From contig ML996693.1 in NCBI GenBank assembly GCA_010356995.1, positions 744,001-808,000 of the forward strand: a stretch of 64,000 nucleotides of DNA. The letters run 5' to 3'. The position numbers were made by a program, and so were the translations under genes. The stretch is from Trichodelitschia bisporula (Eukaryota > Ascomycota > Dothideomycetes > Phaeotrichales > Phaeotrichaceae). Numbering within the stretch: position 1 is the stretch's first letter; every line of letters begins with the position of its first letter. Below the pieces are notes generated by a model. That model worked only from the letters and a program-made list of their open reading frames with translations. It made no database searches and was not told where the DNA came from. Below, one piece after another: positions 33,186 to 45,267 of the stretch.

Positions 33186-35306
33186 GGCGGATTGTGCAGT
33201 ACTGAGGGTGCGAAGCGTAAAGGTGTAGCACTCAAACACTCAAGCAGTTCGGGTATTCGATAGGCGCACAGGCAGGCAGCCTCCCTGGTATCCAACCCAG
33301 ACACACCTCACTCGAGCCTCCGAGAAGCAGCACTCAAAGCAGCAGATATGCGATCCTCCCGCCGTACTCGGCCCTTATGTCGCCGCTGGCCCAGCTGTCG
33401 CCGCGACGTCCTGACCGCGGCTGTGCACGGCGATCACTCCCAGTCTCGCCCCTCAACGGCGTGCGTGGAACTTCGAGAACCCGGCGATGGGGGTGTTGCG
33501 GGTTGTGCGTTGTCGGACGTGGGGATTTGATAGCGAAAGCGTGAGAGGTGCGGCGGATGTAGGCGTGAAGCCGACTGGTGGAGGATGGGTGGGTGACGGG
33601 GGAGTCGTTGGAGCAGCGCAAGGACGCGGGAAGGACTGCGGGGGTGGGAATGAACGAGGGTGCGTGGGGAGCGGGTTGTCTGATGGCGCCTTGTGCTGTG
33701 GTGTCTTCAGATTGCTGCTCACACTCTGACTCTTTTCAGCCCCTTCGCCCTCAATAAGTCGCAAAGGCGAGGAGAAAGAGAAAAGGTAGAGGCAAAGAGA
33801 TATTCTCGCTCTTGATGCTTTCCGTCAGGCGGAGGCGCGGCGGCGGCGTCGGTAGCGGGAAGCGAAAGAAGGTTCGACGAACCCAGAATGAGGTGGTAGC
33901 GGGCGCAGATGCAAGTGCCAAGGTGAGAGAAGCACGGCCAGCGGATTGATTGATGCGCTGTGCTGGGATGAATGGGCCACTAGGCTCGGTGTTTGCTCTT
34001 CGCAGTATTTCTCTTAATCTCTCGAGTCTTCGGAGGGAGAGGGGGGAAGAGATGAATGGATGTCAGACTTCGTTGTCTCGACGCAGGGCGAGCAAGCTAG
34101 TCTATGTACGAGTGACACAACGCGGCAAAAGGAAGGGAAACAGTGCAGTGTTGTTTGGAGATGCTTTGCCGTCTTCCAAGGCCTACGGATGTAGTTCTAG
34201 TTCTAGTTCTAGAATATCCTCTTCCCATCCAACATCGCCCATCTCGAGGCTCGCCCTTTTGCGGGGCAAGCCACGCCCGAATAGCAAACACGACCATGAC
34301 CCACTCGCCCTCTTCGTCAACGTTGTAGCCGTAGTGTCTGGTGCTACGTAGAGTACGGAGTACCGTCTCTCTATGAAAAAAGGGCCTATCAATTCAAGAT
34401 AAAAAATTCAAGGCAAGGCTCTTTAAAGGCCATTCTAATAGCCATGGCTGCGCGGGATTGCTCGAACCATGAGGCATATCGTGGTTGGAAGAGGCGAATG
34501 ATCCTTGTCAGTGGACCACAGAGGAGAATGCGGGGATAACGGCACACGAGGTATCCACACTGCCTTATCGTGCGGCCTCAAAATATCCAGGCAGCAACTT
34601 CTAACTATGAGTAAGATTGTTACCGTCAGCTAGTCTTTCACCCCAGCTTACAGTAATACATTAGCAAGGGGTAAGATAACTTGCATAGGCGACTTTTGCC
34701 GTGTGACCTCCTCTTACAACGTACCCGGTACTGACCTGGCGAAAACAAGAGATAGAACTAGTCCGGACTGCGCCGAGCTGACCGGTCACTCCCAAAATCC
34801 ACATCCAAAGGTCTATCATTGTACCACTTAAACGTTGCAAGTCAATCTTATGCACAAGGGCCGTCTTGATTCATCACACACGCGCTCTTCTTGCTCGTCG
34901 GTCCGGAGCACTTCCGCTCCTCAAGTGCTACCGCTCCGCAATGGCCGAGAGAACACAAAACGATTAGAGTCAGTGGAAGTTTAACTGTATAAAAAGTAGC
35001 ACCTAATGGGAGGACGCCACAAAACGGATTCAACACGGTTTCCCCCAAACGAAAAGCGACAAAAGACAGAAAGGCAGACGTCCATGACAACTAAACTACC
35101 ACACCAGCCCTATTCTGCAACATCCCCTACGTTCATTGACCACAGCGTACAACCCCCATCGCAGCCGTCATGTAAACAGAACAAAACCCTTTGGCGTAAC
35201 ACCGGCAGTTACGGATTATGAGATGCACGACGTCGGAGTGAGGACATGGTTACTTGGCTGACGACATCGGCGGGTAGAATCGCTGACGGTGCGAGTTGCG
35301 AGACAT
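33186..35306. other. intergenic, 2.1 kb
   Basis: Upstream of the orphan gene the minus strand is C/T- and Pro-codon-rich (33450-33760), like a promoter or 5' UTR. A hexamer repeat lies at 34192-34212 and a gagtacggagtac word at 34350-34362. The last kilobase is the 3' flank of ARF1. No conserved gene is found. Confidence 0.45.
34192..34212. repeat. TAGTTC hexamer repeat, three and a half units
   Basis: The sequence reads tagttc three times and then tag, without mismatch. The same word TAGTTCTAG occurs singly at several other intergenic places in the window. Confidence 0.8.
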
Positions 35307-37112
<1,806 letters not shown>

Positions 37113-37989
37113 CTAAGCCGCAGGTGCGGGTGCTGTCGCTGTAGTAGGCGTCGTGTCCGCCCCGGCTGCCTGCTCCGGAGCCGGAAGCAGGCCCTTCACA
37201 AGCCACAGGTCAATGAGGGGTTGCATCGGCTCCATCTCTTTGTCGCCAATCAGGTTGAACAACTTGCCAACATTCACAAAGTGGATGAAGCAAGTGTTGA
37301 GCTCCTTGTGAGCGTTCAGGTTCCAGAACGGGTCCAGCCAGTGGCCGTGATAAAGATGAGCGTAGCAGCGCATCATTTGGCGGTATATGCTCTTGATGTC
37401 GCCTTCGAAGTTCGCAGGAAATCCGGAGGACTTCCCAAGCCACTCTGCCGTGCTCGACTGGAAGGGCGGAATGACAGGCAGAGATGTGTCCGTCGGAAAG
37501 AGATTGGGGTCACTGATTTTGCCCAAGATCCACTTTTGAACTAGTTGGATATACTGGCATGCCGGAATCTTGATAGGGCGCTTGTTGTTATCGAGCCATG
37601 TGTATGTGTGGCTAGCTTTGTGAGCATCATGCGACAGTATTGTAAAGCAGTTGCTTACCCAGAGGCCGACATAGTCGGACAGACCTCCGGATTGCAGATC
37701 GACTGGCCGGTCTTCTCATCCACAACACGGATGATGGCAATCATGCTCTCCAGAAGCCTGTACTGCTCGACAACTAGAAAAATTAGATCACAAAAGATTT
37801 CAGTAACCTCCGTAAATACATACCTTGGTGGGCAAGCCACTCTCCTTCATCGACATGGACGGGCCTTGCCGCCAGGGTCATGAAGTTACCCCGAACAATC
37901 AACGCTGAGTACTCCTCGCGAAAGAAGTAGGGCGGGCGTCTGGCCAACGAAGTTTGGCTCTCAGACGGAGAAGCCGTGTCAAGTGACAT
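37113..37989 (-). CDS. mob3: MOB-family kinase/STRIPAK adaptor, MOB3-like
   Basis: Three exons, minus strand: 37824-37989, 37659-37773, 37113-37611; introns 50 and 47 nt. The protein is about 259 aa. The Mob/phocein domain spans most of it: FFREEYSALIVRGNFMTLAA, the Cys pair CNPEVCPTMSASGHTYTW and the His pair in YAHLYHGHW form the zinc site. The sequence is closest in my recollection to filamentous-fungal MOB3 (phocein homologue in the STRIPAK complex, needed for fusion and fruiting in Sordaria/Neurospora). Mob1 and Mob2 are alternatives. The last 25 residues are Ala/Pro/Thr-rich and unstructured. Confidence 0.85.
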
Positions 37990-39489
37990 GGTGGTTAATC
38001 CTGGTGATTGGGGAATTGGGGAGATATTCGGAGTCAGCGACGCGTTCGCAGCTTGTAATGCAGTGGGCGAAGGCGTCTGCTGCCCATTGCCCCGCGGCTG
38101 CTTTGCGGGGTCACGGTTTGACTGGCGGCCGAAGCGTCCTCTGTGATTTCTATTAGCGACTTGCTGCTTCGAGTGAGCTGGGCTGGAGTGTCAAAGGTAT
38201 ATAAGGCAGGATAAAAAGGTAAACTGTGAGGAGAATAACGGAATGTGGGGTAGAAAAGCAACAGCAGAGCCACACGTTCGAAAGTCTTGGGGGATGAAGG
38301 CGGGGAGTGGCAGAAGGTGTGCAAATGTGCCACGTGCTGCAGACATCGACCTGCGGGGTGCGGGAGTGAATAGGGAAATTGCAGGCAGTGAACAAGAATC
38401 TACAGAAGATCATGCCGCACCATAAAAAAAGGACATACAACGGGGGGGAGATTGGAAAGGTCGAGAATTAATTGCCAGCATAAGGATTCTCATTTCGCTT
38501 GAGATACCATGGGGGACTTACACTGCGTTGAAGAAGGACGTCATGACTAGTTTTATGGCAGAGAAAGGTGGATGGTCGGGGTTGGTATACTGTGTACTGC
38601 GGTGGTGGTTGCCCGGGGGGTGCGGTGGTGCTCGTGGGCGGGGTTTGGGTTCTTGGGGGGGGGTTCCTCGTGCCCGTGAGTTTGGGGGATACTCGAACAG
38701 CTGGAATCCCTTATGACACGGACAGTAAACGCAAAGAGCGCCGGTGACAAACGAAGAGCTGAAAGTTCCAGACTTTCCTTCGGGAGCAAGCGGGGGGAGT
38801 GTGATGGGGGTTCGGGACGGAATGGAGGCGGTGGGAGTCGGTGAGAGAGTTGTGGATTTGCAGTGTTGTAAGGGGTGGGAGGTGTGGTCCTTGGGAGTAG
38901 TGGTGTGGGAGCGTGGGAGTGTGGGAGTGTGGGAGTGGGGGACTTGTTTGTCGGTGAGAGGTCAGCCAAAGGTTCCTACGGGGTGTTAATGACCCTTTTT
39001 GCCGCCTCGCGGAGAAGGGGAGGGGCGAGTTGTTGTGGCCTGAGGAGTTGAAGGGATTGGATGGGGGTCGGTGCACGTAGATCCTCAAGAGAGAGGGGAG
39101 GAGCAAAGGACGCTACGCCTAACCGGGTTATGAGAAGGAGCGGGCCCGCGACACAACGGCATTTTGCTGCCTCAGGTCGGAATATAAGGCATCAAACGAA
39201 GCCAAGAATGCGACGCGCTAAGAACCTCCATATGCCAAGCATCGCCGGACGTGAACCTTTGTAGAGGCTCTCACACTCCTTCTGCCTCTCACAAACTCCA
39301 ACTTCGGCATAACAACCCAAAGTTCTTGACTGGAACACGTGTCTCAGCCTGAACTTTGTCACCTACATTCTTCTCATTCAGGCCTGCTCTCCATAACCTC
39401 CCTTGGTCTGCGGTTCTTCTTTTAACCTGCACCTTTGTCTCCCAACATTTCCACCTCCACTCATCGCGCGCAACCCTCTCAGCTTCACC
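37990..39489. promoter_or_regulatory. divergent region, MOB3 / LEO1
   Basis: A 1.5-kb gap between divergent starts. It contains strongly G-rich plus-strand tracts at 38611-38670 (several runs of 3-9 G) and an octamer repeat at 38906-38940. Both lie on the strand opposite mob3. No gene is recognised. Confidence 0.5.
38906..38940. repeat. GTGGGAGY octamer repeat, four units
   Basis: The units gtgggagc, gtgggagt, gtgggagt and gtgggagt are in tandem, followed by gggg. The spaced G-runs could form a quadruplex on the plus strand. It lies in the mob3/leo1 divergent region. Confidence 0.75.
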
Positions 39490-40987
39490 ATGTCTTCCGG
39501 AGATGAGCTCTCGGATCATGGACTTGAAGAAGATGTCAATGGGCAGGCGCCAGAGCAAAATGCCGGCGATGGCCTCGGTAGCGACTCGGACTCGCTCCCC
39601 GACGTAACGGACGACCTCTTTGGCGAGGGTGACGAAGACCTTGACGAAACTCATGCAAACGGAAGAGAAGTAGACGGAAATGAGGACGAGGATGAGGATG
39701 AGGGGTATGCTGTCACTGCTCAAGTTCCTGTATGTCGACTGACTAGCTTAGGTCGCCTCAACGCCAGACCCAGGGCAGCGAGGAACCTCTACAGGAGACT
39801 TCGCAAGAAGCGGACATCCCCCGCCATCCAGTTCCCTATTCTAGTGACAATGAGGTAGGCCTGGTCTGTGATTCCAAAAGTTTACTGCGTGCTGACGCTT
39901 CCAGGTCTATCTCCTCCGCGTCCCTCGCTTCCTGGCCATCGATCCGGCTGCATTTGTCCTCCAGACTTTTCAGCCACCGACTACCGAACACCACTCTCGT
40001 GCTCCACCTTCGCCCTCGTTTTCAGCATACAAGACGGCGATGACAACTATCCGCTGGCGCCACTCACCCTCAAACCCGGCCGAGCTGCAGTCTAACGCGC
40101 GCATTCTTCGCTGGTCTGACGGCTCGATGACACTGCAGCTAGCATCTGACCCTCTCACACAGTATGAGTTTGGAGCTAAACCCCTCGCACCGGCGCAACG
40201 CAACCCGGTCAAGCCGACTCCCGCCCGCATCCAGGACGATAGTGGTCGCACTCCGCAGTACGATGAAAAGGCGGATACCTTTACTTATCTGGCCTCAGCG
40301 TCTCGGCACTCATACTGCATCCGGGTCGTCGATAAGATGACCACGTCTCTCCAGGTCAATCCCATTCTCTCGACGGACGACCAGGATGAGGCGATCCAGC
40401 GGCTCAAGGCCTCGATGGCAACGGCGGCCACTGCCCATACCTCGAAGATTGCCATTGAGCAAGTTACAGAGGACCCAGAGCTGGCTAAGAAGCGCGCTGA
40501 GATCGCAGAGCGTGAGAAGATGAAGAACGAGCGGCGCATCCAGGCGCGGGCCGAGCGCGAAAGGGATAAGGACTTGGAGCGTCGGCGCGACCGCGGTGGC
40601 GAAGGTGGTTTATCGTTTGGGGCCCTGGAGACCGAAACTGGAACGGGCCGTTCGCGCGGTGTTGCTGGCCGGCCGAAGCCCCGTCGCCAGCGGCGCGACG
40701 ATTACTCTAGCGATGAAGACGCGGGCTACCGTGGTCGCCACGGCGAGGACGAATACGACGACGAGGATGACTTCATTGCTCACACGGACGATGAAGAGGA
40801 GGATGCCGAAGGCGAAGAAGAAGACATCGATACCCTTATCGAGCAGAACGAGCGACGGCAACGCGGGGGTGAGAGCCCGAAGCGCAAGTCGTCGGATGAG
40901 GACGCTGAGGGCGGGGGGCAGGATCAGCCTGTTGCGCGCAAGCGGCGCCGGGTTGTCATCGATGAAGATGATGAGGAGAGCGAGTAG
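39490..40987 (+). CDS. leo1: PAF1 complex subunit LEO1
   Basis: Three exons: 39490-39729, 39768-39854, 39905-40987. The protein is about 469 aa. An acidic N-terminus (DLFGEGDEDLDE and an EDED run) precedes the conserved Leo1 core. The core opens VYLLRVPRFLAIDP and includes NARILRWSDGSMTLQL and YLASASRHSYCIRVVDKM. A long basic/acidic helical tail (ERERDKDLERRRDR; terminal RKRRRVVIDEDDEESE) follows. LEO1 works in the Paf1 complex on elongating RNA polymerase II and in histone modification. The first intron reads as only 38 nt (39730-39767); using the gttcct donor six bases earlier gives 44 nt. Both keep phase. Confidence 0.93.
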
Positions 40988-41414
40988 GGGTGCTTGGACT
41001 TCGGTTGGGGTGTTGTGTCATTCTCCAATGACATTCTTGCATGGACGGCATTCAGTCTGGACGTCCAGAACTCGAGGTTGGCAGTAAGGATCCGTGATGG
41101 TGAGAAAGATGTGGTAGCATCAGTGGCGTTGCTGGGCGTTTTGCTATGTACCTGTACGGGACGCTGTCTGCGAGGTTTCTGTAGACGGCAATGGATACAT
41201 TGTGCATAACCGGGCGTGAGATCGCGTGCCTGGCTCTCCGGCTCTCTCCCTCAAGTAGGGGCTAAATCAGAATCCCAAGGTGAGTCTGAGACGTGCATTT
41301 GCTGATGCTGCACAGGTTGAGAGATGCTCAAACACCTGTCCTCTATTGATGCACCTCAAGACTACCCTCGCTGTCATGCGTTTTAACTCGCCCATACGCC
41401 TTTGATCGACTTGT
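40988..41414. other. convergent 3' intergenic
   Basis: These 427 bp lie between converging leo1 and fahA. Nothing else is seen. Confidence 0.5.
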
Positions 41415-42753
41415 CTACGCCTTAAACTCTACCGCCGGCAGAATCTTCCCCTGGCACTCCCCAAAGCCTACCAGGCCATACTCCCCCTCCCCGCAAATAC
41501 CACGAAACGTAACCGTATCACCATCCTGAAGGAACGTCCGCCTCTCTTCCTCATTAAACACATGAGCCTTCGTCCCGTTCTCCGTGTTCTCCAGCAAGCT
41601 GCCAAACGTGGCGGGGTCATCGGCGCCAGAGATGGTGCCCGAACCGATGAGATCGCCTGTGTTGAACGGGCACCCACCGACGGTGTGGTGCGCCAGCATC
41701 TGTGGGAACGAGAAAAGGAGGTGCCGGCCACTGGTGTGGCAGACGGTCTTGGTGGTGCCGGCGGGGGCTACCATGTCAACTTCCTCCGATAATAGGGGAG
41801 AGGGACTTACTGGTCACATCAACCTCGAGATTGATGTCGAAGACATTTGCCTTCCGCTTCTCAGCTAAGTACTTGAGCACACTCCGCCCACGCTCCATGG
41901 ATGGTACGAGAAACGGTTCCAGCGCCTCCATGGTCACAACCCAAGGACTGACGCTGGTCGCGAAGTTCTTCGCGTTGAAGGGGCCCAGCGGAACCATTTC
42001 CCAGGCTTGGATATCGCGCGCAGACCAGTCGTTCAGCAACACCACGCCGAAGAGATAGCTCTCAGCTTCGTTAATGGGCACCGGCTCGCCGTGCGCGTTA
42101 CCCTTCGCTACGAAGCACCCCAGCTCGAGCTCGAAGTCCAGTTTCCGGCAGGCGGAGAACATGACCTCTGGGGTCTCTGCCGCAGGGTTGAGGATCTGCC
42201 CCGAGGGTCGCCGGATGGGTGTCCCAGAGACTACGACCGAGGAGGCCCGTCCGTGGTACCCTACGGGCAGGTGGCGGTAGTTGGGCTGGAGGCTGCCAAT
42301 GCCACGCAGGATGCGGGTACAATTGAGGGCGTGGTTGAGCCCGACATAGAAGTCGGTATAGTCGGTGATGGTGAAGGGCAGGTGCATTGTTACATGGCTT
42401 TGGTGGATGAGAGCCGTAGCTCGAAGCTCCGGGTTGCCGCGCAAAATATCCGGGTAGGGCGTGTTCTCATCAAAGATTGATTGCAGGTATGTCCGGACTG
42501 CGCTGGTGGTTGACCGGCCTAGGGCGGCGAAGGCGTTGAGAGTTGGGCTGCTAAAGACAGAGAGGTGAGGCGTGATCTCGGGGAGGTGCGAGAAGCCTTT
42601 GTTAGAGGCGAAGACGTGTAAATCTAGGGCCCAGGGCCCTATGGCAATAGCTGGGCGAGGGGTAGAGTCTGGGGCGGTGCTGATGATGCCGAAGGGAATG
42701 TTGGAGAGGGAGAAAGGGGAATTGGGGGGAATAGACATCCAGGAGGAGGCCAT
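41415..42753 (-). CDS. fahA: fumarylacetoacetase
   Basis: Two exons, minus strand: 41811-42753 and 41415-41767 (43-nt intron, donor gtaagt). The protein is 431 aa. I start at ATG 42753 (MASSWMSIPPNSPF); the frame continues upstream only to TTG. The catalytic/metal residues of FAH are visible: DYTDFYVGLNHA, the paired Glu in FELELGCFV, and LLNDWSARDIQAWE. NYRHLPVGYHGRASS and GSGTISG are also conserved. It hydrolyses fumarylacetoacetate to fumarate and acetoacetate, the last step of tyrosine/phenylalanine breakdown, in the cytosol. It is divergent from hmgA (690 bp between starts), the arrangement known for Aspergillus tyrosine clusters. Confidence 0.97.
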
Positions 42754-42979
42754 GGTAGGTGGTTGGAGCCGTGGGATGGTGGTAGTGAGGTTGGCACGGA
42801 TATTCAAGCTGGGTGAAGTGGTGGATTGGAGGCGAAGAAGTTTAAATTGTCTACTGGTGTTTGTCTGGTTATACTTGTGCGATATATCGGACGTAATGGA
42901 GGGGGAAGCTGCAAGGCGGGGCCGTGTCGCCTGAGGCTACTGGGCTGTCAGGCTGTTGGGGGCAGTTGCAGTTATGATA

Positions 42980-43015
42980 GGCTGTCAGGCTGTCAGGCTG
43001 TCAGGCTGTCAGGCG
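42980..43015. repeat. GGCTGTCA tandem array in shared promoter
   Basis: Four perfect ggctgtca units are followed by ggc. A related gggctgtcaggctgt lies 40 bp upstream (42942-42956). Repeats of this size in a shared promoter may be repeated factor-binding sites or a slippage-prone minisatellite. Confidence 0.85.
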
Positions 43016-43347
43016 CTACGGTTATTCGCGGGGCAAGGGGATTGCGGGGAAGTCGCGTCTCTCTCGCGATTTCGTCCATTCACATGCGCCCGCCACCCAG
43101 AAGACAACTTGCCTCATTCCTCTGCCACCACCCGGATCACCCCCCCATCCCATTGCTGTTCGCAACCGCATTGAACCGCTCCCGCATGACAAACACAAAC
43201 GATGCCTGGCATCATGGCTGCTCACTCCTCCCCCTCGTCTGCTCCATCCGACACTGCCCGCTATCCCGATCCCAATAAAACACTGCCCGAAGAAGTCGAG
43301 CGACGTCGTTATCGTCGCTGGCGAACACTCCGCAAACTGCTCCTTCG

Positions 43348-43354
43348 TATAAAG
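43348..43354 (+). promoter_or_regulatory. TATA box of hmgA
   Basis: The sequence TATAAAG stands 89 bp before the hmgA ATG, a normal distance for a fungal TATA box plus a short leader. It argues that transcription begins downstream of the 43202 ATG. Confidence 0.5.
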
Positions 43355-43442
43355 AAGCAGCCTGAAGCGCCACCCAGCCCTGTCCGGTTAACTGAGCGTA
43401 ATCTGACCGAGTACTCGAATCCTGACTACACCGACGAACATC

Positions 43443-44909
43443 ATGCCTTCCGCCCCCCTCCAGCCGTCCGAAAGCTATCAATACCTGAATGGATTCAACT
43501 GCTACCATGAGTGAGTGATAAGCTCTTTCTTTCCTCATCATGGCTTCCACCCGCTCGATTGCACCCCACCTTTTCCTCATCCTCTCGGTCTTTCTCTAAC
43601 TTGAGATAGATCCGAAGCTATGCCAGATACCCTACCATTGGGCCGGAACTCTCCCCAGCGTCCTGCTCATGGTCTCTACACTGAAAAGCTCTCCGGCACA
43701 TCATTTACGGCTCCCCGCAGTGAAAACCAGCAGACTTGGCTTTATCGGATCCTGCCATCTGTAAAGCACGAGTCCTTTGAACCATACCTCCCATCGGAAG
43801 ATGTGCATCACATTGAGAACTGTCACATGCTCTACAGGCCCAACCAGCTCCGGTGGGGACCAACTGCAATTGGTGAAAGTGACTGGTTGCACAGCCTGGT
43901 GCCAGTTGCAGGTGCTGGGGATCCCAAGCTCAAATCTGGCCTGTACATATATATGTACAGCGCTAGCAAGTCCATGCCCGAGACAGACGCCTTCTATTCA
44001 GCCGACGGTGACTTTTTGATTGTTCCACAGGAGGGAGCTCTCGACCTAACAACGGAACTCGGAAACCTTCTCGTCCGCCCTGGCGAGATTGTGGTTGTCC
44101 CCCGTGGAATTCGCTTCCGAGTGGCTGCTCTCGATGAGCTAATCCGCGGCTACGCTCTTGAGCTATTCCAAGGGCATTTCCAGTTGCCAGAACTGGGACC
44201 GATTGGGTCCAACGGACTAGCCAACGCGCGTGATTTCCAGGCTCCAGTGGCTCGCTTCGACGAAGATCACGATGGCAGCACGACTTACCAGGTATTTGCA
44301 AAGTTCGCCGGTGAGCTGTATTTCGCAGAACAGGACCACACGCCCTTTGATGTAGTTGCCTGGCACGGTAACTATTACCCCTACAAGTACGACCTGAGCC
44401 GCTTCTGCACCATCAACACTGTTTCGTACGACCACATCGATCCGAGTATTTTCACGGTGCTCACTGCTCCCTCTGACCATCCTGGAACCGCCATCGCCGA
44501 CTTTGTCGTGTTTCCTCCCCGCTGGGCTGTTGCTGAAAATACATTCCGTCCCCCGTGGTTCCACCGCAATTGCATGTCCGAATTCATGGGTTTGATACGG
44601 GGTAGGTATGATGCGAGGAAGGGCGGGGCAAACGGATTCATGCCTGGCTGCGCGAGTCTGCACAATGTTATGGCGCCTCATGGGCCGGACGTTGAGACGG
44701 AGCAGGCTGCGTCTTGGACACTGGACCAGCCAGAAAAAGTAGGCGAGGGTGGGCTAGCGTTCATGTTTGAGAGCTGTTTGATGCTGGGCTCCACGTACAA
44801 TGCGGATATAGGCCGTCTACGGAAGGAGTATGTCAAGGAGAGTTGGGGGGGTTTCCCGGTGAGGTTCAAACGGCCCAGGCAGATGCAGACACATCCTCGA
44901 GAGGCATAG
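43443..44909 (+). CDS. hmgA: homogentisate 1,2-dioxygenase
   Basis: Two exons: 43443-43510 and 43610-44909 (99-nt intron). The protein is 455 aa. It starts [18 protein letters not shown], and the join reads [15 protein letters not shown], as in the family. The iron ligands are present: His and Glu in [10 protein letters not shown] and the later His in [16 protein letters not shown] and [16 protein letters not shown] are conserved. It opens the homogentisate ring to maleylacetoacetate in tyrosine breakdown; loss of this step yields pyomelanin. Maleylacetoacetate isomerase (maiA) and hppD are not in the window. Induction together with fahA is likely from the shared promoter. Confidence 0.97.
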
Positions 44910-45267
44910 GTGGTGCACACCTTCACCTCGATAAACGAGGGGTACTTAGCTTAATGATACACGGACGGCGTCCGCACTACCTAATATGTCACTACCTCGT
45001 GCTTCCCTCGCAACTCCCGGAAAAGTAAGCACATATTACTTCAAGACCATCTCTCAGCTGTCACTCCCTCCAGCAGCAGCAGTAGTCATACAGTTCATTT
45101 CCTCCCATCGCCCCATACCTTAGTGTCCACTCCCATATTCCCAATGCAAGCGCCCGACCCTTCCCCACGAACGCGAACAATATAAGTACCATTATCCACC
45201 CGAGCGCCGATGCAGCACAGGCCCATAACGACCCATGCGTCAGAGAAAGCCACCCTCAAACCAGAGC
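44910..45267. other. convergent 3' intergenic
   Basis: These 358 bp lie between hmgA and the converging Zn2Cys6 gene. A short cag repeat occurs at about 45070-45083. Nothing else is seen. Confidence 0.5.

Larger units (their letters stand above)
42754..43442. promoter_or_regulatory. bidirectional promoter fahA / hmgA
   Basis: This 689-bp region separates the two pathway genes. It holds an 8-bp tandem array (42980-43015), a partial array near 42942-42957, and a TATAAAG box at 43348-43354, about 90 bp before the hmgA start. An open frame of 102 codons (43202-43510) crosses the hmgA start in another frame; it is discussed as doubtful. Shared control by tyrosine/homogentisate is an inference. 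Confidence 0.6.

Noticed and set aside
33334-33764. overlapping Pro- and Arg-rich minus-strand frames
   Set aside because: Two frames are open at once because of C-rich composition; no motif and no splice model gave a better protein.
34455-34485. reverse-strand ggttcgagcaatcc resembling a tRNA T arm
   Set aside because: The flanking five-base stems do not pair, and there is no acceptor stem.
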